Source: Streptomyces marokkonensis
GTDB taxonomy: Bacteria > Actinomycetota > Actinomycetes > Streptomycetales > Streptomycetaceae
Direction of reading: 5' to 3'
Length of the DNA: 62,356 nt
NCBI RefSeq assembly: GCF_008312835.1
Contig: NZ_VSKS01000032.1
Coordinates: 1 to 62,356, forward strand
A model generated the notes under the pieces. The model ran no database searches, was not told the origin of the DNA, and worked only from the letters and a program-made list of their open reading frames with translations. The position numbers and the translations under genes are program-made. Shown piece by piece: positions 34,733 through 43,739 of this stretch. The number at the start of each line of letters is the position of its first letter. The stretch's first letter is position 1.

Positions 34733-35112
34733 GCGTGACCGCCCGCACTGTGACCGTGTGGACCGGTGACCACGGTGACGTGACGATCCCGGAGCCGTTC
34801 TGGTGCCTGGGGGACCACGAGCCGGAGGGGTACCGGGAGGACGTCGAGCACCGCGGCGAGGACGTCGTGTTGACCGTGCCGACGCCGTGCCACGGCGAGA
34901 CGAAGCTTTCGACGCTGACCCTGGTGCAGCGCCCGTTCTCCCCCACGGACCGGGACGTGAAGGTGACGGTCGAGTTGGACGGGGACTGGCACGACTTGTC
35001 TGCCGGTCAGCTTGCCCAGCTCACGGACTCGCTCGTCGTCCTGGCCGTGGGCCCGCTGCACCGCTTCATCGAGCGGCTGCAGCTACTCGAAGCCGGGGGT
35101 GGTCAGCGATGA
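34729..35112 (+). CDS. DUF6907-like protein (second copy)
   Basis: The 127-residue protein has the typical DUF6907 order as I recall it: VTVWTGDHGDVTIPEPFWC, then LGDHEPEGYREDVEHRG, then a strand-rich part and a C-terminal amphipathic helix (LHRFIERLQLLEAG). The W-C-x4-H motif may bind a metal. Its GTG at 34729 overlaps the previous stop. A second GTG two codons on is an alternative start. It is likely an accessory of transfer or of element control, with no assigned biochemical role. Confidence 0.75.
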   Translation: MSVTARTVTVWTGDHGDVTIPEPFWCLGDHEPEGYREDVEHRGEDVVLTVPTPCHGETKLSTLTLVQRPFSPTDRDVKVTVELDGDWHDLSAGQLAQLTDSLVVLAVGPLHRFIERLQLLEAGGGQR

Positions 35113-35330
35113 GCCGCGCCCTGTTCTTCGCCCTGGTGCTGCCGCTGCTGGTCGCGGAGTGCGTCGCCCAGTTCGTGCTGCACGACGGCCGGCTGGTCAC
35201 CCTGTTCGCTCTCCTGGCCTTCGCCGTCATCGCCGTCCGCTGGGCGACGCTCCCCCGGGAGGCCGTCGAGGAGTGCCACCCCGACTGTCCGAAGTGCGCC
35301 GAGTCGCTGTCCGGCGGGGACGTCGAATGA
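35109..35330 (+). CDS. Small membrane protein with cysteine-pair tail
   Basis: The 73-residue protein has two hydrophobic helices (LFFALVLPLLVAECVAQFVL and LVTLFALLAFAVIAVRWATL) and a short cytoplasmic end CHPDCPKCAES, which may hold zinc. It is coupled to both neighbours by ATGA overlaps. Small membrane proteins in this position are a mark of Spd (plasmid-spread) functions of Streptomyces conjugation, but identity with a known Spd protein is not claimed. Confidence 0.7.
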   Translation: MSRALFFALVLPLLVAECVAQFVLHDGRLVTLFALLAFAVIAVRWATLPREAVEECHPDCPKCAESLSGGDVE

Positions 35331-35518
35331 CCGCCCGCTGGCCGATCCGCCGGCCGACCGAGCATGCCGCCCTTCGCGCGGTGTGCCGGTCGGCCCGGCC
35401 GACCCCGTCTGTTCCTGCCCTGATGGCCGCGCTCCTCGACGCGAGTGAGCGCCGGGACCGTGAGGGCGTCTGTTTGGCCGCGCACCGTGTCGTGCGGGCC
35501 GCCGAGGAGACCTCATGA
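35327..35518 (+). CDS. Small hypothetical protein of the transfer operon
   Basis: The 63-residue protein is Arg-rich at the N-terminus (MTARWPIRRPTEHAALRAVC) and helical after. It overlaps the genes on either side by four bases (ATGA). Position and coupling support it, and no family is recognised. Confidence 0.65.
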   Translation: MTARWPIRRPTEHAALRAVCRSARPTPSVPALMAALLDASERRDREGVCLAAHRVVRAAEETS

Positions 35519-36462
35519 GCAACGTAAGGAAGGCAGCGCCGTGGGTGCTGCCGGGCACTCTGACGGCCGTGGCCGTCGTGTGGGCGGTCGCCGCGATCGG
35601 CGACACGCTCACCGCGCAGGCTCACCCCGCGTTCGCCTACTCCGTCGCCGTCCTCTATGACGCCGTCTGGCTGTACGCCCTAGCGCAGGAGACCGCGCAC
35701 CGCCGGCAGGGGTCCAGCGCCCGACTGCCGAAGGCGATCGGCTGGACGTTCCTGCCGCTGACCGTCGCCGTGCTGGCCGTTCACGGCCTGCTGGCCGGTG
35801 ACGTCCTGGCCGCCGTGGTCGGCGCCCTGATTCCGGTGCTGGCGAAGGTGACGCTGGTGATGGCCATCGACCGGGACGCCACCCGCATCAGTGCCCGGGC
35901 GCAGGCCGCCATCGACCGCACCCGTGCCGCGACCCGTGACCGTATCGCCGTCTCTCGTGCGGTGGCCGCCGCCCGGGCCGACGAGACGAAGGCCGCCGCC
36001 GGGATCCTGAAGGCGACGCGGGAGGCGGAGGCGGACGCCGTCACGGTCACGCACGACGCGTTCGAGAAGTACGCGGAGGTGATCGACCGGCACCCCTTGC
36101 CGGAGCCGGTCGGGGAACTGCCCGGCCTGGTCTCTGACAGGGACCTCGAGGCCCTGCTGTCGGGGGGCGTGCCGGAAGGGGTTCCCGCACTTGGCACGGG
36201 GGGTGAGACGCCCTCAGGGGACCGTTCCGGCACGGACGACGGCACGCCCCCGCAGGAGTCCGCGAAGGAGGCCAACAACCGGGCCGTCGCACTCCTGGCC
36301 GCGCAGCTGTACGCGACCGACCCCCCGCCGTCGAAGCGGAAGTTCCGTGCCGCGATGCGGGCCGAGATGAACGCCCGCGGGCTCACCGGGTCGTGGGACA
36401 CCATCGACGCCCTGTACGACCGGGAGAAGGCTCTCCCCGGGCCGGGCGGGGGCCAGCCGTGA
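35515..36462 (+). CDS. Multi-pass membrane protein, Spd-like
   Basis: The 315-residue protein has about four membrane helices in the first 120 residues (VLPGTLTAVAVVWAVAAIGD, AVLYDAVWLYALAQE, WTFLPLTVAVLAVHGLLAG and AAVVGALIPVLAKVTLVMAI). A long charged Ala/Arg helix that should coil (about 122-190) and a soluble C-terminal domain with KRKFRAAMRAEMNARG follow. This form, in an operon ending in traB, matches the spread/transfer membrane proteins of AICEs that help move DNA along the mycelium across septa. The exact function is unproven. Confidence 0.75.
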   Translation: MSNVRKAAPWVLPGTLTAVAVVWAVAAIGDTLTAQAHPAFAYSVAVLYDAVWLYALAQETAHRRQGSSARLPKAIGWTFLPLTVAVLAVHGLLAGDVLAAVVGALIPVLAKVTLVMAIDRDATRISARAQAAIDRTRAATRDRIAVSRAVAAARADETKAAAGILKATREAEADAVTVTHDAFEKYAEVIDRHPLPEPVGELPGLVSDRDLEALLSGGVPEGVPALGTGGETPSGDRSGTDDGTPPQESAKEANNRAVALLAAQLYATDPPPSKRKFRAAMRAEMNARGLTGSWDTIDALYDREKALPGPGGGQP

Positions 36463-36761
36463 GCGACCTGGAGAAGGCCGCGCGGGACGCGGTCGAGGCT
36501 GCGGACAACACGGAGCTCACCCGGCAGATCGCGGCGATCCTGGCCGCGCAGCAGCTCCTGAACGCCCAGCAGCCTCAGGCGCCGGCGCCTGTGCGGCAGG
36601 AGTTCGACGCGAAGAAGTGGGTCGTCATCGGCGGGGTCGTCGTGTCGGCCGGCCTGGTCGCCTCCCTGTTCGCCATCGCCATCGCCATCGGCGCCGTGTG
36701 CGCCACCACATGTCTGCTCGTCCTGCGCTCCGTGTGGGGCCAGGCCCAGAAGAACCGCTGA
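36459..36761 (+). CDS. Small membrane protein, SpdB-like
   Basis: The 100-residue protein has a soluble N-terminal half rich in Ala and Gln (IAAILAAQQLLNAQQPQAP) and a C-terminal hydrophobic stretch that can cross the membrane twice (VVIGGVVVSAGLVASLFAIA and IAIGAVCATTCLLVLRSVW). The GTG overlaps the previous stop. It is likely part of the same spread complex. Confidence 0.7.
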   Translation: MSDLEKAARDAVEAADNTELTRQIAAILAAQQLLNAQQPQAPAPVRQEFDAKKWVVIGGVVVSAGLVASLFAIAIAIGAVCATTCLLVLRSVWGQAQKNR

Positions 36762-36776
36762 CCAGAAGGAGAAGCC

Positions 36777-36938
36777 ATGTTCGGCAGCAGCCACCACATC
36801 AACGTGAAGCCCGCCCGGGGCGGCCGTAAGTACGTCTACGAGTGCTCGTGCGGTGCCCGCGGCTGGGAGACGGACAGCTCTAGCCGCGCCGCCCAGATGG
36901 GCCGCGAGCACCAGGCCAGCGCCAAGAGGGGGAAGTGA
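36777..36938 (+). CDS. Mobile-element transfer protein, SpdA-like zinc-ribbon
   Basis: The 53-residue protein reads MFGSSHHINVKPARGGRKYV, then ECSCGARGWETDSS and a basic tail ending REHQASAKRGK. A small protein with a CxC...W motif and basic ends just before traB is a constant of pSAM2-like elements, usually annotated as mobile element transfer protein or SpdA. It may bind DNA or aid transfer. GAAGGAGAAG precedes the ATG. Confidence 0.7.
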   Translation: MFGSSHHINVKPARGGRKYVYECSCGARGWETDSSSRAAQMGREHQASAKRGK

Positions 36939-36940
36939 CC

Positions 36941-37126
36941 ATGCCTGACGGTCTCGACATGAGCGACTTCACCGCCGGCGAGAAGGTCCGCCTGGCCGGG
37001 CTGATCGCCCGCATGGCGAAGCGGGGCCTGGCCGACGACGGCACCGGGAACGTCGACCTCTCCGACCTGAAGCGCCGGTTCGAGCGCATCGAGAACCAGG
37101 CCCGCAAGCGCAAGAACGGCAAGTAG
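36941..37126 (+). CDS. Small basic helical protein before traB
   Basis: The 61-residue protein (MPDGLDMSDFTAGEKVRLAG and onward) is helical and ends in KRRFERIENQARKRKNGK. GAGGGGG eight bases upstream decides for the ATG at 36941 over a GTG two codons earlier. The gene is coupled to the SpdA-like gene. The function is unknown. The charged C-terminus would suit nucleic-acid contact. Confidence 0.65.
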   Translation: MPDGLDMSDFTAGEKVRLAGLIARMAKRGLADDGTGNVDLSDLKRRFERIENQARKRKNGK

Positions 37127-37213
37127 CTACGCCCCGGGGCGGCCGCCATGCTGCCAGGCTCGCCGGCCGCCCCGGGCTCCCAGCCACCCATACGAGCAAC
37201 CGGAGATCCCATC

Positions 37214-39418
37214 ATGACCGACCTTCTGCCGCGGCCCGTAGTCAACGGGCACGACAAGCCGCAGGTCTCCCTGTTGAAGTTCGCCCCCGAGCAGCCTGCC
37301 GCGCCGACCGTCGAGGAGCCGGCCGAGGTCGAGGCCGTCGACCGCCCCGACAACCCCCTTGCCGACTGGCTGACCGTGCCGGATGCGCCGATCCTCCCGG
37401 CATGGGCGCGGTCGGCTGCGTCCCTGCGCGCGAACACGGCCGCCCTGGGCAGGCTGTGCGCCTGGCACGCCCGGTATCACCTGCTGCGCACCCCCAAGTA
37501 CGCGTGGCGTACCGCCTGGCTGGCCACCAAGGGCCTGTGGCGCGCGCTGCGGGGCCTGTGGCCGACGCTGACCGCGCACGACCAGTCCGCCGCCGTGAAG
37601 GCCCTGCGCGCCCAGGTGAAGGCCAAGCCGGAGGACGTCGAGACGGCCGCCCGGTACGCGCTCGCCCACCGGGACCGCACTCTCGCCCGCCGCTGGCGGT
37701 GGGGTGCCGCCGCTACCGCCGTCGCCGCCACGGCGGTCGGCTGGTATCTCGCGCCGCCGCTGCTGCAGGCCGGCATGGTCGCCGCCGCCGCCCTGCCCCT
37801 GGCCTACCTCGGCCGCGGGGACGACGTGCAGCTCCTCGACAACCCGACCCCGCCCCTGCGCGTCGACATGTCCGCCCAGCAGCTCAACGACGCCCTCCGG
37901 GCCGCGGGCCTGCTGAAGGCTGGGAAGGGTGACGACGAAGGGCCGCGCGTCACCTGCGTGATGGGGCCGGTGCGGGACGGGAACGGCTGGGCGGTCATCT
38001 TCGACCTGCCCAAGGGCGGCGGGAAGACCGCCGCTGACGTCCTCGCCAAGCGCACGGCGATCGCCGCCGAGCTCGGGGTCGACGAAATCCAGGTGATCGC
38101 CGCCCGGGTGCGCGCGGCCGCCGGCGGCAACGCGGGCCGCGTCTCGATGTGGGTTGCCGACGACGACCCGTACCTCGGTGCCCCGGTGCCGTCGCCGCTG
38201 GTCAAGGCCGACCGGTTCTCTGTGTGGGACCCGATCCCGTTCGGCGGAGATGCCCGCGGGACGCGCATCACCGTGCCGGTCATGTGGCAGTCCCTGTTCT
38301 TCGGCGGCCTGCCCCGCCGGGGGAAGACGTTCACGCAGCGGCTCATGACCGCCGCCGGGCTCCTCGACCCCTACGTGCGGCACTACGTCGCCGACGGCAA
38401 GGGCGGCGCCGACTGGATGCCCATGAAGGCCGTTGCCCACCGGCTCGTCATGGGCGCCGAGGACGACGCGGTGGAGGCCCTGAAGGCGATGCTGAAGGAG
38501 CTGCTGGCGGAGATGGAGAGCCGTTTCGTGCTGCTGCGCGGCCTCCCGGTGTCGGTGTGCCCCGAGGGGAAGCTGACCCCGGGCATCGTCGAGCGGTACA
38601 ACCTGCCGGTCATCTTCGTGACCATCGACGAGCTGCAGGAGTACTTCACCGCGATGGAGAAGGACGACCGGGAGCAGGTCATCAACGACCTGTGCCGCAT
38701 CGCCCGCCGCGGGCCGGCCGCAGGGTTCATCTGCAACTTCGCCTCCCAGCGCCCCGACGCCGACTCGGTTCCGACGAAGCTGCGGGAGATCATCACCCTG
38801 CGCTATTCGACGCAGGTCGTCGACCAGACGTCCTCCGACATGATCCTGGGCAAGGGGAAGGCCGCCCAGGGCGCCGACGCGTCCGTCCTCTCCGAGGAGC
38901 ACAAGGGCACCGGCGTCCTCGTCACCGGGCCCGCATCGTTCGTGACCGTGCGGGCCGACTTCCTCGACGGCCCCGCGTTCGCCGAGCTCTGCCAGCGTGG
39001 CCGCGCCCTCAGGGTCAAGCACAACCAGTTGACCGGGGACGCCGTCGGCGACGTCACCGCGGCCGCCGACCAGGCCGGCGTCACCATCGCGCCCGTCCTC
39101 TCCGACTGCCTCGACGTCATGCGGCACACCGACCGGATGCACACCGTCGACCTCCTCGACCGGCTCGTCAACGTCGACGAAGACCGCTACGGCGACTGGG
39201 ACGCCGAGCAGCTCGCCGCCGAACTGGAGGCCGCCGGCGTCGACCGCACCACCAAGCAGGTGAAGGTGAGCGGAGTGAACCGGGCCGGCTACCGGCGAGC
39301 GGACCTCGAGGCCGCCGTGCCCGCCGAACTCCTGCTCTACGCACGGCGGGTAGACCCCACCCCCGCTACGGACCCCGCTACGAACACCCCTCCCGGGCCC
39401 GCCGCCGAGGGCGCCTGA
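37214..39418 (+). CDS. traB: FtsK/SpoIIIE-family DNA translocase, conjugation protein TraB
   Basis: The 734-residue AAA+ motor has two membrane helices (about 160-197). Walker A is GGLPRRGKTFTQ (near 364), Walker B is VIFVTIDELQEYF (near 470), and a FASQRPDADSV sensor loop is present. A small winged-helix-like region at the end (about 650-710) may recognise clt sites. TraB alone moves double-stranded DNA between mycelia in Streptomyces, unlike single-strand type IV conjugation. No relaxase is encoded in the element, which fits. The start is the ATG at 37214, after CGGAG. It is the last gene of the operon and is followed by two hairpins. Confidence 0.92.
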   Translation: MTDLLPRPVVNGHDKPQVSLLKFAPEQPAAPTVEEPAEVEAVDRPDNPLADWLTVPDAPILPAWARSAASLRANTAALGRLCAWHARYHLLRTPKYAWRTAWLATKGLWRALRGLWPTLTAHDQSAAVKALRAQVKAKPEDVETAARYALAHRDRTLARRWRWGAAATAVAATAVGWYLAPPLLQAGMVAAAALPLAYLGRGDDVQLLDNPTPPLRVDMSAQQLNDALRAAGLLKAGKGDDEGPRVTCVMGPVRDGNGWAVIFDLPKGGGKTAADVLAKRTAIAAELGVDEIQVIAARVRAAAGGNAGRVSMWVADDDPYLGAPVPSPLVKADRFSVWDPIPFGGDARGTRITVPVMWQSLFFGGLPRRGKTFTQRLMTAAGLLDPYVRHYVADGKGGADWMPMKAVAHRLVMGAEDDAVEALKAMLKELLAEMESRFVLLRGLPVSVCPEGKLTPGIVERYNLPVIFVTIDELQEYFTAMEKDDREQVINDLCRIARRGPAAGFICNFASQRPDADSVPTKLREIITLRYSTQVVDQTSSDMILGKGKAAQGADASVLSEEHKGTGVLVTGPASFVTVRADFLDGPAFAELCQRGRALRVKHNQLTGDAVGDVTAAADQAGVTIAPVLSDCLDVMRHTDRMHTVDLLDRLVNVDEDRYGDWDAEQLAAELEAAGVDRTTKQVKVSGVNRAGYRRADLEAAVPAELLLYARRVDPTPATDPATNTPPGPAAEGA

Positions 39419-39426
39419 TGTAGAGG

Positions 39427-39452
39427 GGGCCCGCTACCCCGGTAGCGGGCCC
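39427..39452. terminator. Hairpin after traB
   Basis: GGGCCCGCTACC and GGTAGCGGGCCC form a perfect 12-bp stem with a 2-base centre, 8 bp after the traB stop. It could also be a protein site. Confidence 0.65.
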
Positions 39453-39500
39453 GGTAGAGGGCTGTGACCTGCAAGGTAGCGCCCGTAGAGGGGAAGAGAA

Positions 39501-39535
39501 GGGCCCCGCCGCATACCCGCGGCGGGGCCCTTTTT
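39501..39535. terminator. Intrinsic terminator between convergent transfer and phage modules
   Basis: GGGCCCCGCCGC pairs with GCGGCGGGGCCC and is followed by TTTTT on the + strand, a canonical terminator for the transfer operon that also faces the end of the leftward capsid operon. Confidence 0.85.
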
Positions 39536-39547
39536 CGCGTTGCCCCG

Positions 39548-42517
39548 TCAGCGCTTGGGGCCGTTCTTCACGTGGCGGCGGACCGCGGTGAAGCCTGCCG
39601 CTATCCGCCCGTCGGCGACCTCCTCGAGGAAGGCGTCGAACTCCCGGTCGCGGACGACCAGGCGCACCTTCTGCCCCGGCGCGAAGCCGCCCACCGTGGC
39701 GCCGGCGGGCTCAGCCGTGCGGGCAGGCTGAGCTGCAAGCTGCGCTGCGGCGGCAGCCATTCGCACGAAGGCGGTCGACTGCGCCGGTGTGAGAACAGCC
39801 TCCGGCTCTCCGAGGTGGTTGACGCCGGCCTGGCCCGGCTGCAGCCAGCCGCCCGCGTCGTACTTGAAGCCGTACCAGTCGGTGAACAGCGACGAGTTGT
39901 AGCCGCGGGCTCGTTTGCCCACGACGACGCCGTCCCCGCCCCTGGACTCGACGTTGACGCCGTTCAGGGTGCCCGCCGTGTGGCCGACGCCCGCGTTCGT
40001 GATGCCGACCATGAACGGCGACTTCCTGTTCCGGGTCCAGCCCGATGCCGCACGGGACCCGGAGAACGCCATCGTCGCCCACCTGCGCGAGTAGGGCCGC
40101 ATGCCGCGGATCACGTTCTCGATCGCGCTCATGAAGCCGGAGCAGTCGTAGCCCGTCGGGCCGACGCCGCCCCAGATGTACGGCTTCCCGGACTGGGCGC
40201 GGGCGAAGGACAGCGCGCTCTTGAAGCTGCCTCCGCCGATGCCGAGGGCTTCCATCTTTTTGTCGGCTTCGCCGGAGAAGGAGACGATCGCCTTGATCAT
40301 GCGCTTCGGGACGCCTGAGATCATGTCTCGGTAGACGGAGGCTGATCCTGCGATCTTGTCGATCAGCGGCTTCACGATCTTGTTGAGTCCGGCCACCGCG
40401 CTGGCCTTGATGCCGTCCTTCAGCCAGTCGAAGCCGCCCTTGGCAAGGTCGACGCCCTTGCTTGCGGCGTTCTTCACCCATCCGAAGATGCCGCCATCGG
40501 CGAAGGCCGGCATGCCGCCGCTGACCATGCGGCGGATCGCACTCACGCCCCCGCTGCGAGCCGCGGCGTTCATCGTGTTCACGTAGCCAGGGCCGACCGC
40601 ACGGGTCCACTCCGGGCGCATCACGGCCTCGCCGCCGGACAGGGCAGCCAGGTGGACGTCACGGCCCGGGGTGTAGCCGGGCAGCACACCACCGGTGGCG
40701 AAGCCCTTGATGGGATCCAGAGTCGGCGCCCCGAACTTGTCCGCAACCGCGTTCCAGACCTTCACCACACCGTTGTTGTAGACCGTGTCGATCACGAACT
40801 TCACCGGCGCTTTGGCGATGCCCTTGATCTGGTCCCAGGCCTTCTTGATGCCGTCCTTGGCGACCCCGAAGGCGTCGGCGACCTTGCCTGTGGCGGTCTT
40901 CAGCTTGTCGAACACCGGCTTGATGCCGACCGAGTACACCGTGGAGATGGTCGACTTGATGCCGTTGAAAGCGGGCTTCACGCCGTGGTCCCACAACCAC
41001 TTGAACCAGCCGCCCAGCGTGGTCAGGCCCGACTTGATGCCCTCGAACGTCGGCTTCAGCACGTTGTTCCACGCCCACAGGGCAGCGTTCTGGACCGCCT
41101 GCCAGACGGCCTTCACGATGCTGCGGAACGTCTCCGACTTCTTCCAGGCGACGAACAGAGCCACGCCCAGGGCCACGAGAGCGCCGATCACGAGGACGAA
41201 CGGGTTCACGGCCATCACCGCGTTGAAGAGAGCCTGAGCGGCCGCCCAGCCGCGCGTCACCAGAGACGCCGTGCGCGTCACGGCCACATACAGGCCGATG
41301 GACGCCGCCAGGGTGCCCAGGCCGGCCGCCAGCGGCAGAACCCAGCCCTGGTTGTCCCTCAGCCAGCCGAACGCCGAACGGGCCGCGCCCGCCATCTTCG
41401 TCAGCGCCGGAACCACATAGGTGCCGACGACGTCGACCAGCCCCTTCTGCAGGCTGCGGGTGAACAGGGTCAGCGTGTGCGAAGGCCCCGATCTGATCGT
41501 GTCGCCGGCCTTCTTCGCGGCGCCGCCCACATCGCCGAGACCCTTCGCGGCCTTCGACGGGTCCATGGCGAACAACGCCTTACCAAGGTCTTCGGCCTGC
41601 GTACCGAACAGCTGGACAGCGATCTGCGACTGCTTGACGGGGTCCTTGATGCCGCGCAGTCGGTCGAGGGTCAGGTCGAGGACGGCGTTCGCAGACGAGC
41701 CGCCCTTGGCGAACCTCTTCGCCATGTCGTCCGCGTTGAGGCCGAGCATCTTGAAGCCGTCGGCCGAGGTCTTCGAGCCGTCCACCGCGCGGATGGAGAA
41801 CTCCTTGATGGCGTCAGCCGCGACGTCGGAGTCCCGGGCGCCCGCGGCGATGGCCTGGTTGAGCAGGCCGATCGCCGACGCGCCATCAAGGCCCGCCTTC
41901 TGGAACTGGACGCCGTACTCGTTGATCGTGTCGAGGAAGTCGCCGGCCTTGTCGGTGCCGCCCTGGAATCCGGCGGTGATGAGGTCGAACGCCTCCGTCG
42001 ACGACTTCGCCAGACCGGTGCGCATCATCTGCGACACCGCGTTCGTCACGCCGCCGAGATCCTGCCCGAAGATGCTCGCGACATCCGACGCCTTCGTCGC
42101 GATCTGCTGCAGCTGCTGGTTCGTCGCCCCCGGAGGAGCGATACCCGACTGCATCACCGACTTGATGGCGTCCGCGGCCCCCTGGAACGAGTCCGTCACA
42201 CCGGAGCTGTACAGCTTCCCCGCGACCTTGCCGTACTTCGCCGCATCCTTCCCCGACGCGCCCAGCTGCGCCTGCAGCTTCGACGAGACGTTCATGTGGT
42301 CGAGCGCGTCGCCCAGCCCCTTCACCAGGAGCGCACCCGCCGCCGCAGCCGCCGCCGCAGCACCCGCCTTCAGACCGTCCCTCAGTCCGCCGCCCGCCGC
42401 CTCCCCGGCCTGGCCGCCAGCATCAGCCGCAGGAGCGACGAGCTGGCGGCGCAGGTCATCCGCGATACCGCGGACACTGGGGATGATGGAGATGGTGGCG
42501 TAGCCCACATTGGGCAT
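39548..42517 (-). CDS. Phage tail tape-measure protein with NlpC/P60-like domain
   Basis: The 989-residue protein is built as a tape measure. An Ala/Gly-rich N-terminal helix is followed by the PhageMin-type core (QQLQQIATKASDVASIFGQD and ANAVLDLTLDRLRGIKDPVK) and membrane-like helices (about 395-470). GGVLPGYTPGRDVHLAALSG and similar linkers come next, then near 785-850 a papain-like hydrolase segment (WGGVGPTGYDCSGFM with a later GVGHTAGTLNG) that could cut peptidoglycan. A tail with length control would need tube and baseplate genes, none of which is present. AAGGGGAC precedes the ATG, and the gene lies only 10 bp after the capsid gene. Confidence 0.9.
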   Translation of the reverse strand: MPNVGYATISIIPSVRGIADDLRRQLVAPAADAGGQAGEAAGGGLRDGLKAGAAAAAAAAGALLVKGLGDALDHMNVSSKLQAQLGASGKDAAKYGKVAGKLYSSGVTDSFQGAADAIKSVMQSGIAPPGATNQQLQQIATKASDVASIFGQDLGGVTNAVSQMMRTGLAKSSTEAFDLITAGFQGGTDKAGDFLDTINEYGVQFQKAGLDGASAIGLLNQAIAAGARDSDVAADAIKEFSIRAVDGSKTSADGFKMLGLNADDMAKRFAKGGSSANAVLDLTLDRLRGIKDPVKQSQIAVQLFGTQAEDLGKALFAMDPSKAAKGLGDVGGAAKKAGDTIRSGPSHTLTLFTRSLQKGLVDVVGTYVVPALTKMAGAARSAFGWLRDNQGWVLPLAAGLGTLAASIGLYVAVTRTASLVTRGWAAAQALFNAVMAVNPFVLVIGALVALGVALFVAWKKSETFRSIVKAVWQAVQNAALWAWNNVLKPTFEGIKSGLTTLGGWFKWLWDHGVKPAFNGIKSTISTVYSVGIKPVFDKLKTATGKVADAFGVAKDGIKKAWDQIKGIAKAPVKFVIDTVYNNGVVKVWNAVADKFGAPTLDPIKGFATGGVLPGYTPGRDVHLAALSGGEAVMRPEWTRAVGPGYVNTMNAAARSGGVSAIRRMVSGGMPAFADGGIFGWVKNAASKGVDLAKGGFDWLKDGIKASAVAGLNKIVKPLIDKIAGSASVYRDMISGVPKRMIKAIVSFSGEADKKMEALGIGGGSFKSALSFARAQSGKPYIWGGVGPTGYDCSGFMSAIENVIRGMRPYSRRWATMAFSGSRAASGWTRNRKSPFMVGITNAGVGHTAGTLNGVNVESRGGDGVVVGKRARGYNSSLFTDWYGFKYDAGGWLQPGQAGVNHLGEPEAVLTPAQSTAFVRMAAAAAQLAAQPARTAEPAGATVGGFAPGQKVRLVVRDREFDAFLEEVADGRIAAGFTAVRRHVKNGPKR

Positions 42518-42527
42518 CGCCGTCCCC

Positions 42528-43739
42528 TTACGCTGCGGTCAGGTCGACTTCGACGATCGCCGAGGGGCGGAGGATCTCCAGACCGAACCGGCCCTCGAAG
42601 CGGAAGCGCAGCATGTTCCGCTCGAAGTCCGTCGCGCCGGAACCGGCCCCGAGGGCGTTCGGGTCGTAGACGTTCTCCGACCAGTCCAGGACACCGTCCT
42701 GACGCACCTGCAGCCGCATCTGCGAGAAGTCCGCCAGATAGGCCGTGCCGGCCGTCGCAGCGTCCGTCACCACCACCGGCACCGACCACAGGCGCCGCGA
42801 CGACGGGTTCACCGCCGCCTGCGGGCCCCCGTAGTAGAACTGCCCGTTCGCGTCCGCCAGCAGCTCGATGGACTCCCAGTCCTCCGGGGTCATCACCCAG
42901 CCGGCCCCCGACAGGTAGCCGTACCGCTCCAGCTTCGTCACGGCCTTACGGGCCGTCGTCAGCACGTTCGTGTCGAACGCCTGCGTCTGCGACCCGGACA
43001 CGTTCCCCATGCCCGTCCAGTGCTCGCCAGTGCCGTCCCCGTTCAGGATCTCGTCCTCGAGCGCCAGGTCGAGACCGAGACGCATCTCCTGGTCGATGAA
43101 CGTCCGCAGAAGCGGCACGTCGTCCAGGTCCTGCTTCGCGATCGGCTCCGACAGGTGCGCGATCGTCCGCACCCGGTCGTCGACCCGGTCCATCGTGTAG
43201 ACGGACGTGGGCTTCTTCGCGCCGTGCGCGACCACGGCCGCGTTGTTCGTGCGGACCGTCTGCCGCAGATACGCGAACCGGCCCGACGTGTTCTGCACGT
43301 TCGGCATCAGCTGCCGCAGAGACAGAACCGGCACGTCCATGCGGACCGGGTCCGGGCTGATCGGCACGTTCACCGCGACCGTGCCGTTCGCCAGGACACC
43401 CTTGTAGCCCTGCGGGCCGCCCAGAGCCTTCAGCATCGTGTCGGCCCAGTCCGTACCGCCCGACGCCTTCACCCGCGGGTGCACGGCCGCCTTCGAGCCC
43501 TGCCCACCCGCCTGGACGCCCTCGCCCAGCTCCGCCAGCGCCGTGCGCATCGTCTCCGACGCCTTCGCCTTCTCCAGCTCCGCCTGCAGGCCCTTACCGG
43601 CCTTCAGCAGCTCGTCCACCTCGGACGCTTCGTCCGCGGTGAAGTCCCGCCCCTCCGATTCCGCCTTGGCCGCGATGTCCTGAGCGCGCTTGACCGTGGA
43701 CTTCAGCTCACCGGCCAGCTGCTCGGCGTTCTTCTGCAT
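42528..43739 (-). CDS. HK97-fold phage major capsid protein
   Basis: The 403-residue protein has an N-terminal coiled delta domain (MQKNAEQLAGELKSTVKRAQ to about 110) followed by the HK97 shell fold. Shell markers are NTSGRFAYLRQTVRTNNAAV, DDRVRTIAHLSEPIAKQDLD, MRLGLDLALEDEILNGDGTG and FERNMLRFRFEGRFGLEILR. The delta domain is normally cut off by a prohead protease that is not encoded in the element. The start is the ATG at 43739 with GAGAGGGC upstream, not the longer frame. A shell could still form if the delta domain can be kept or if a helper phage supplies the protease. Confidence 0.92.
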   Translation of the reverse strand: MQKNAEQLAGELKSTVKRAQDIAAKAESEGRDFTADEASEVDELLKAGKGLQAELEKAKASETMRTALAELGEGVQAGGQGSKAAVHPRVKASGGTDWADTMLKALGGPQGYKGVLANGTVAVNVPISPDPVRMDVPVLSLRQLMPNVQNTSGRFAYLRQTVRTNNAAVVAHGAKKPTSVYTMDRVDDRVRTIAHLSEPIAKQDLDDVPLLRTFIDQEMRLGLDLALEDEILNGDGTGEHWTGMGNVSGSQTQAFDTNVLTTARKAVTKLERYGYLSGAGWVMTPEDWESIELLADANGQFYYGGPQAAVNPSSRRLWSVPVVVTDAATAGTAYLADFSQMRLQVRQDGVLDWSENVYDPNALGAGSGATDFERNMLRFRFEGRFGLEILRPSAIVEVDLTAA

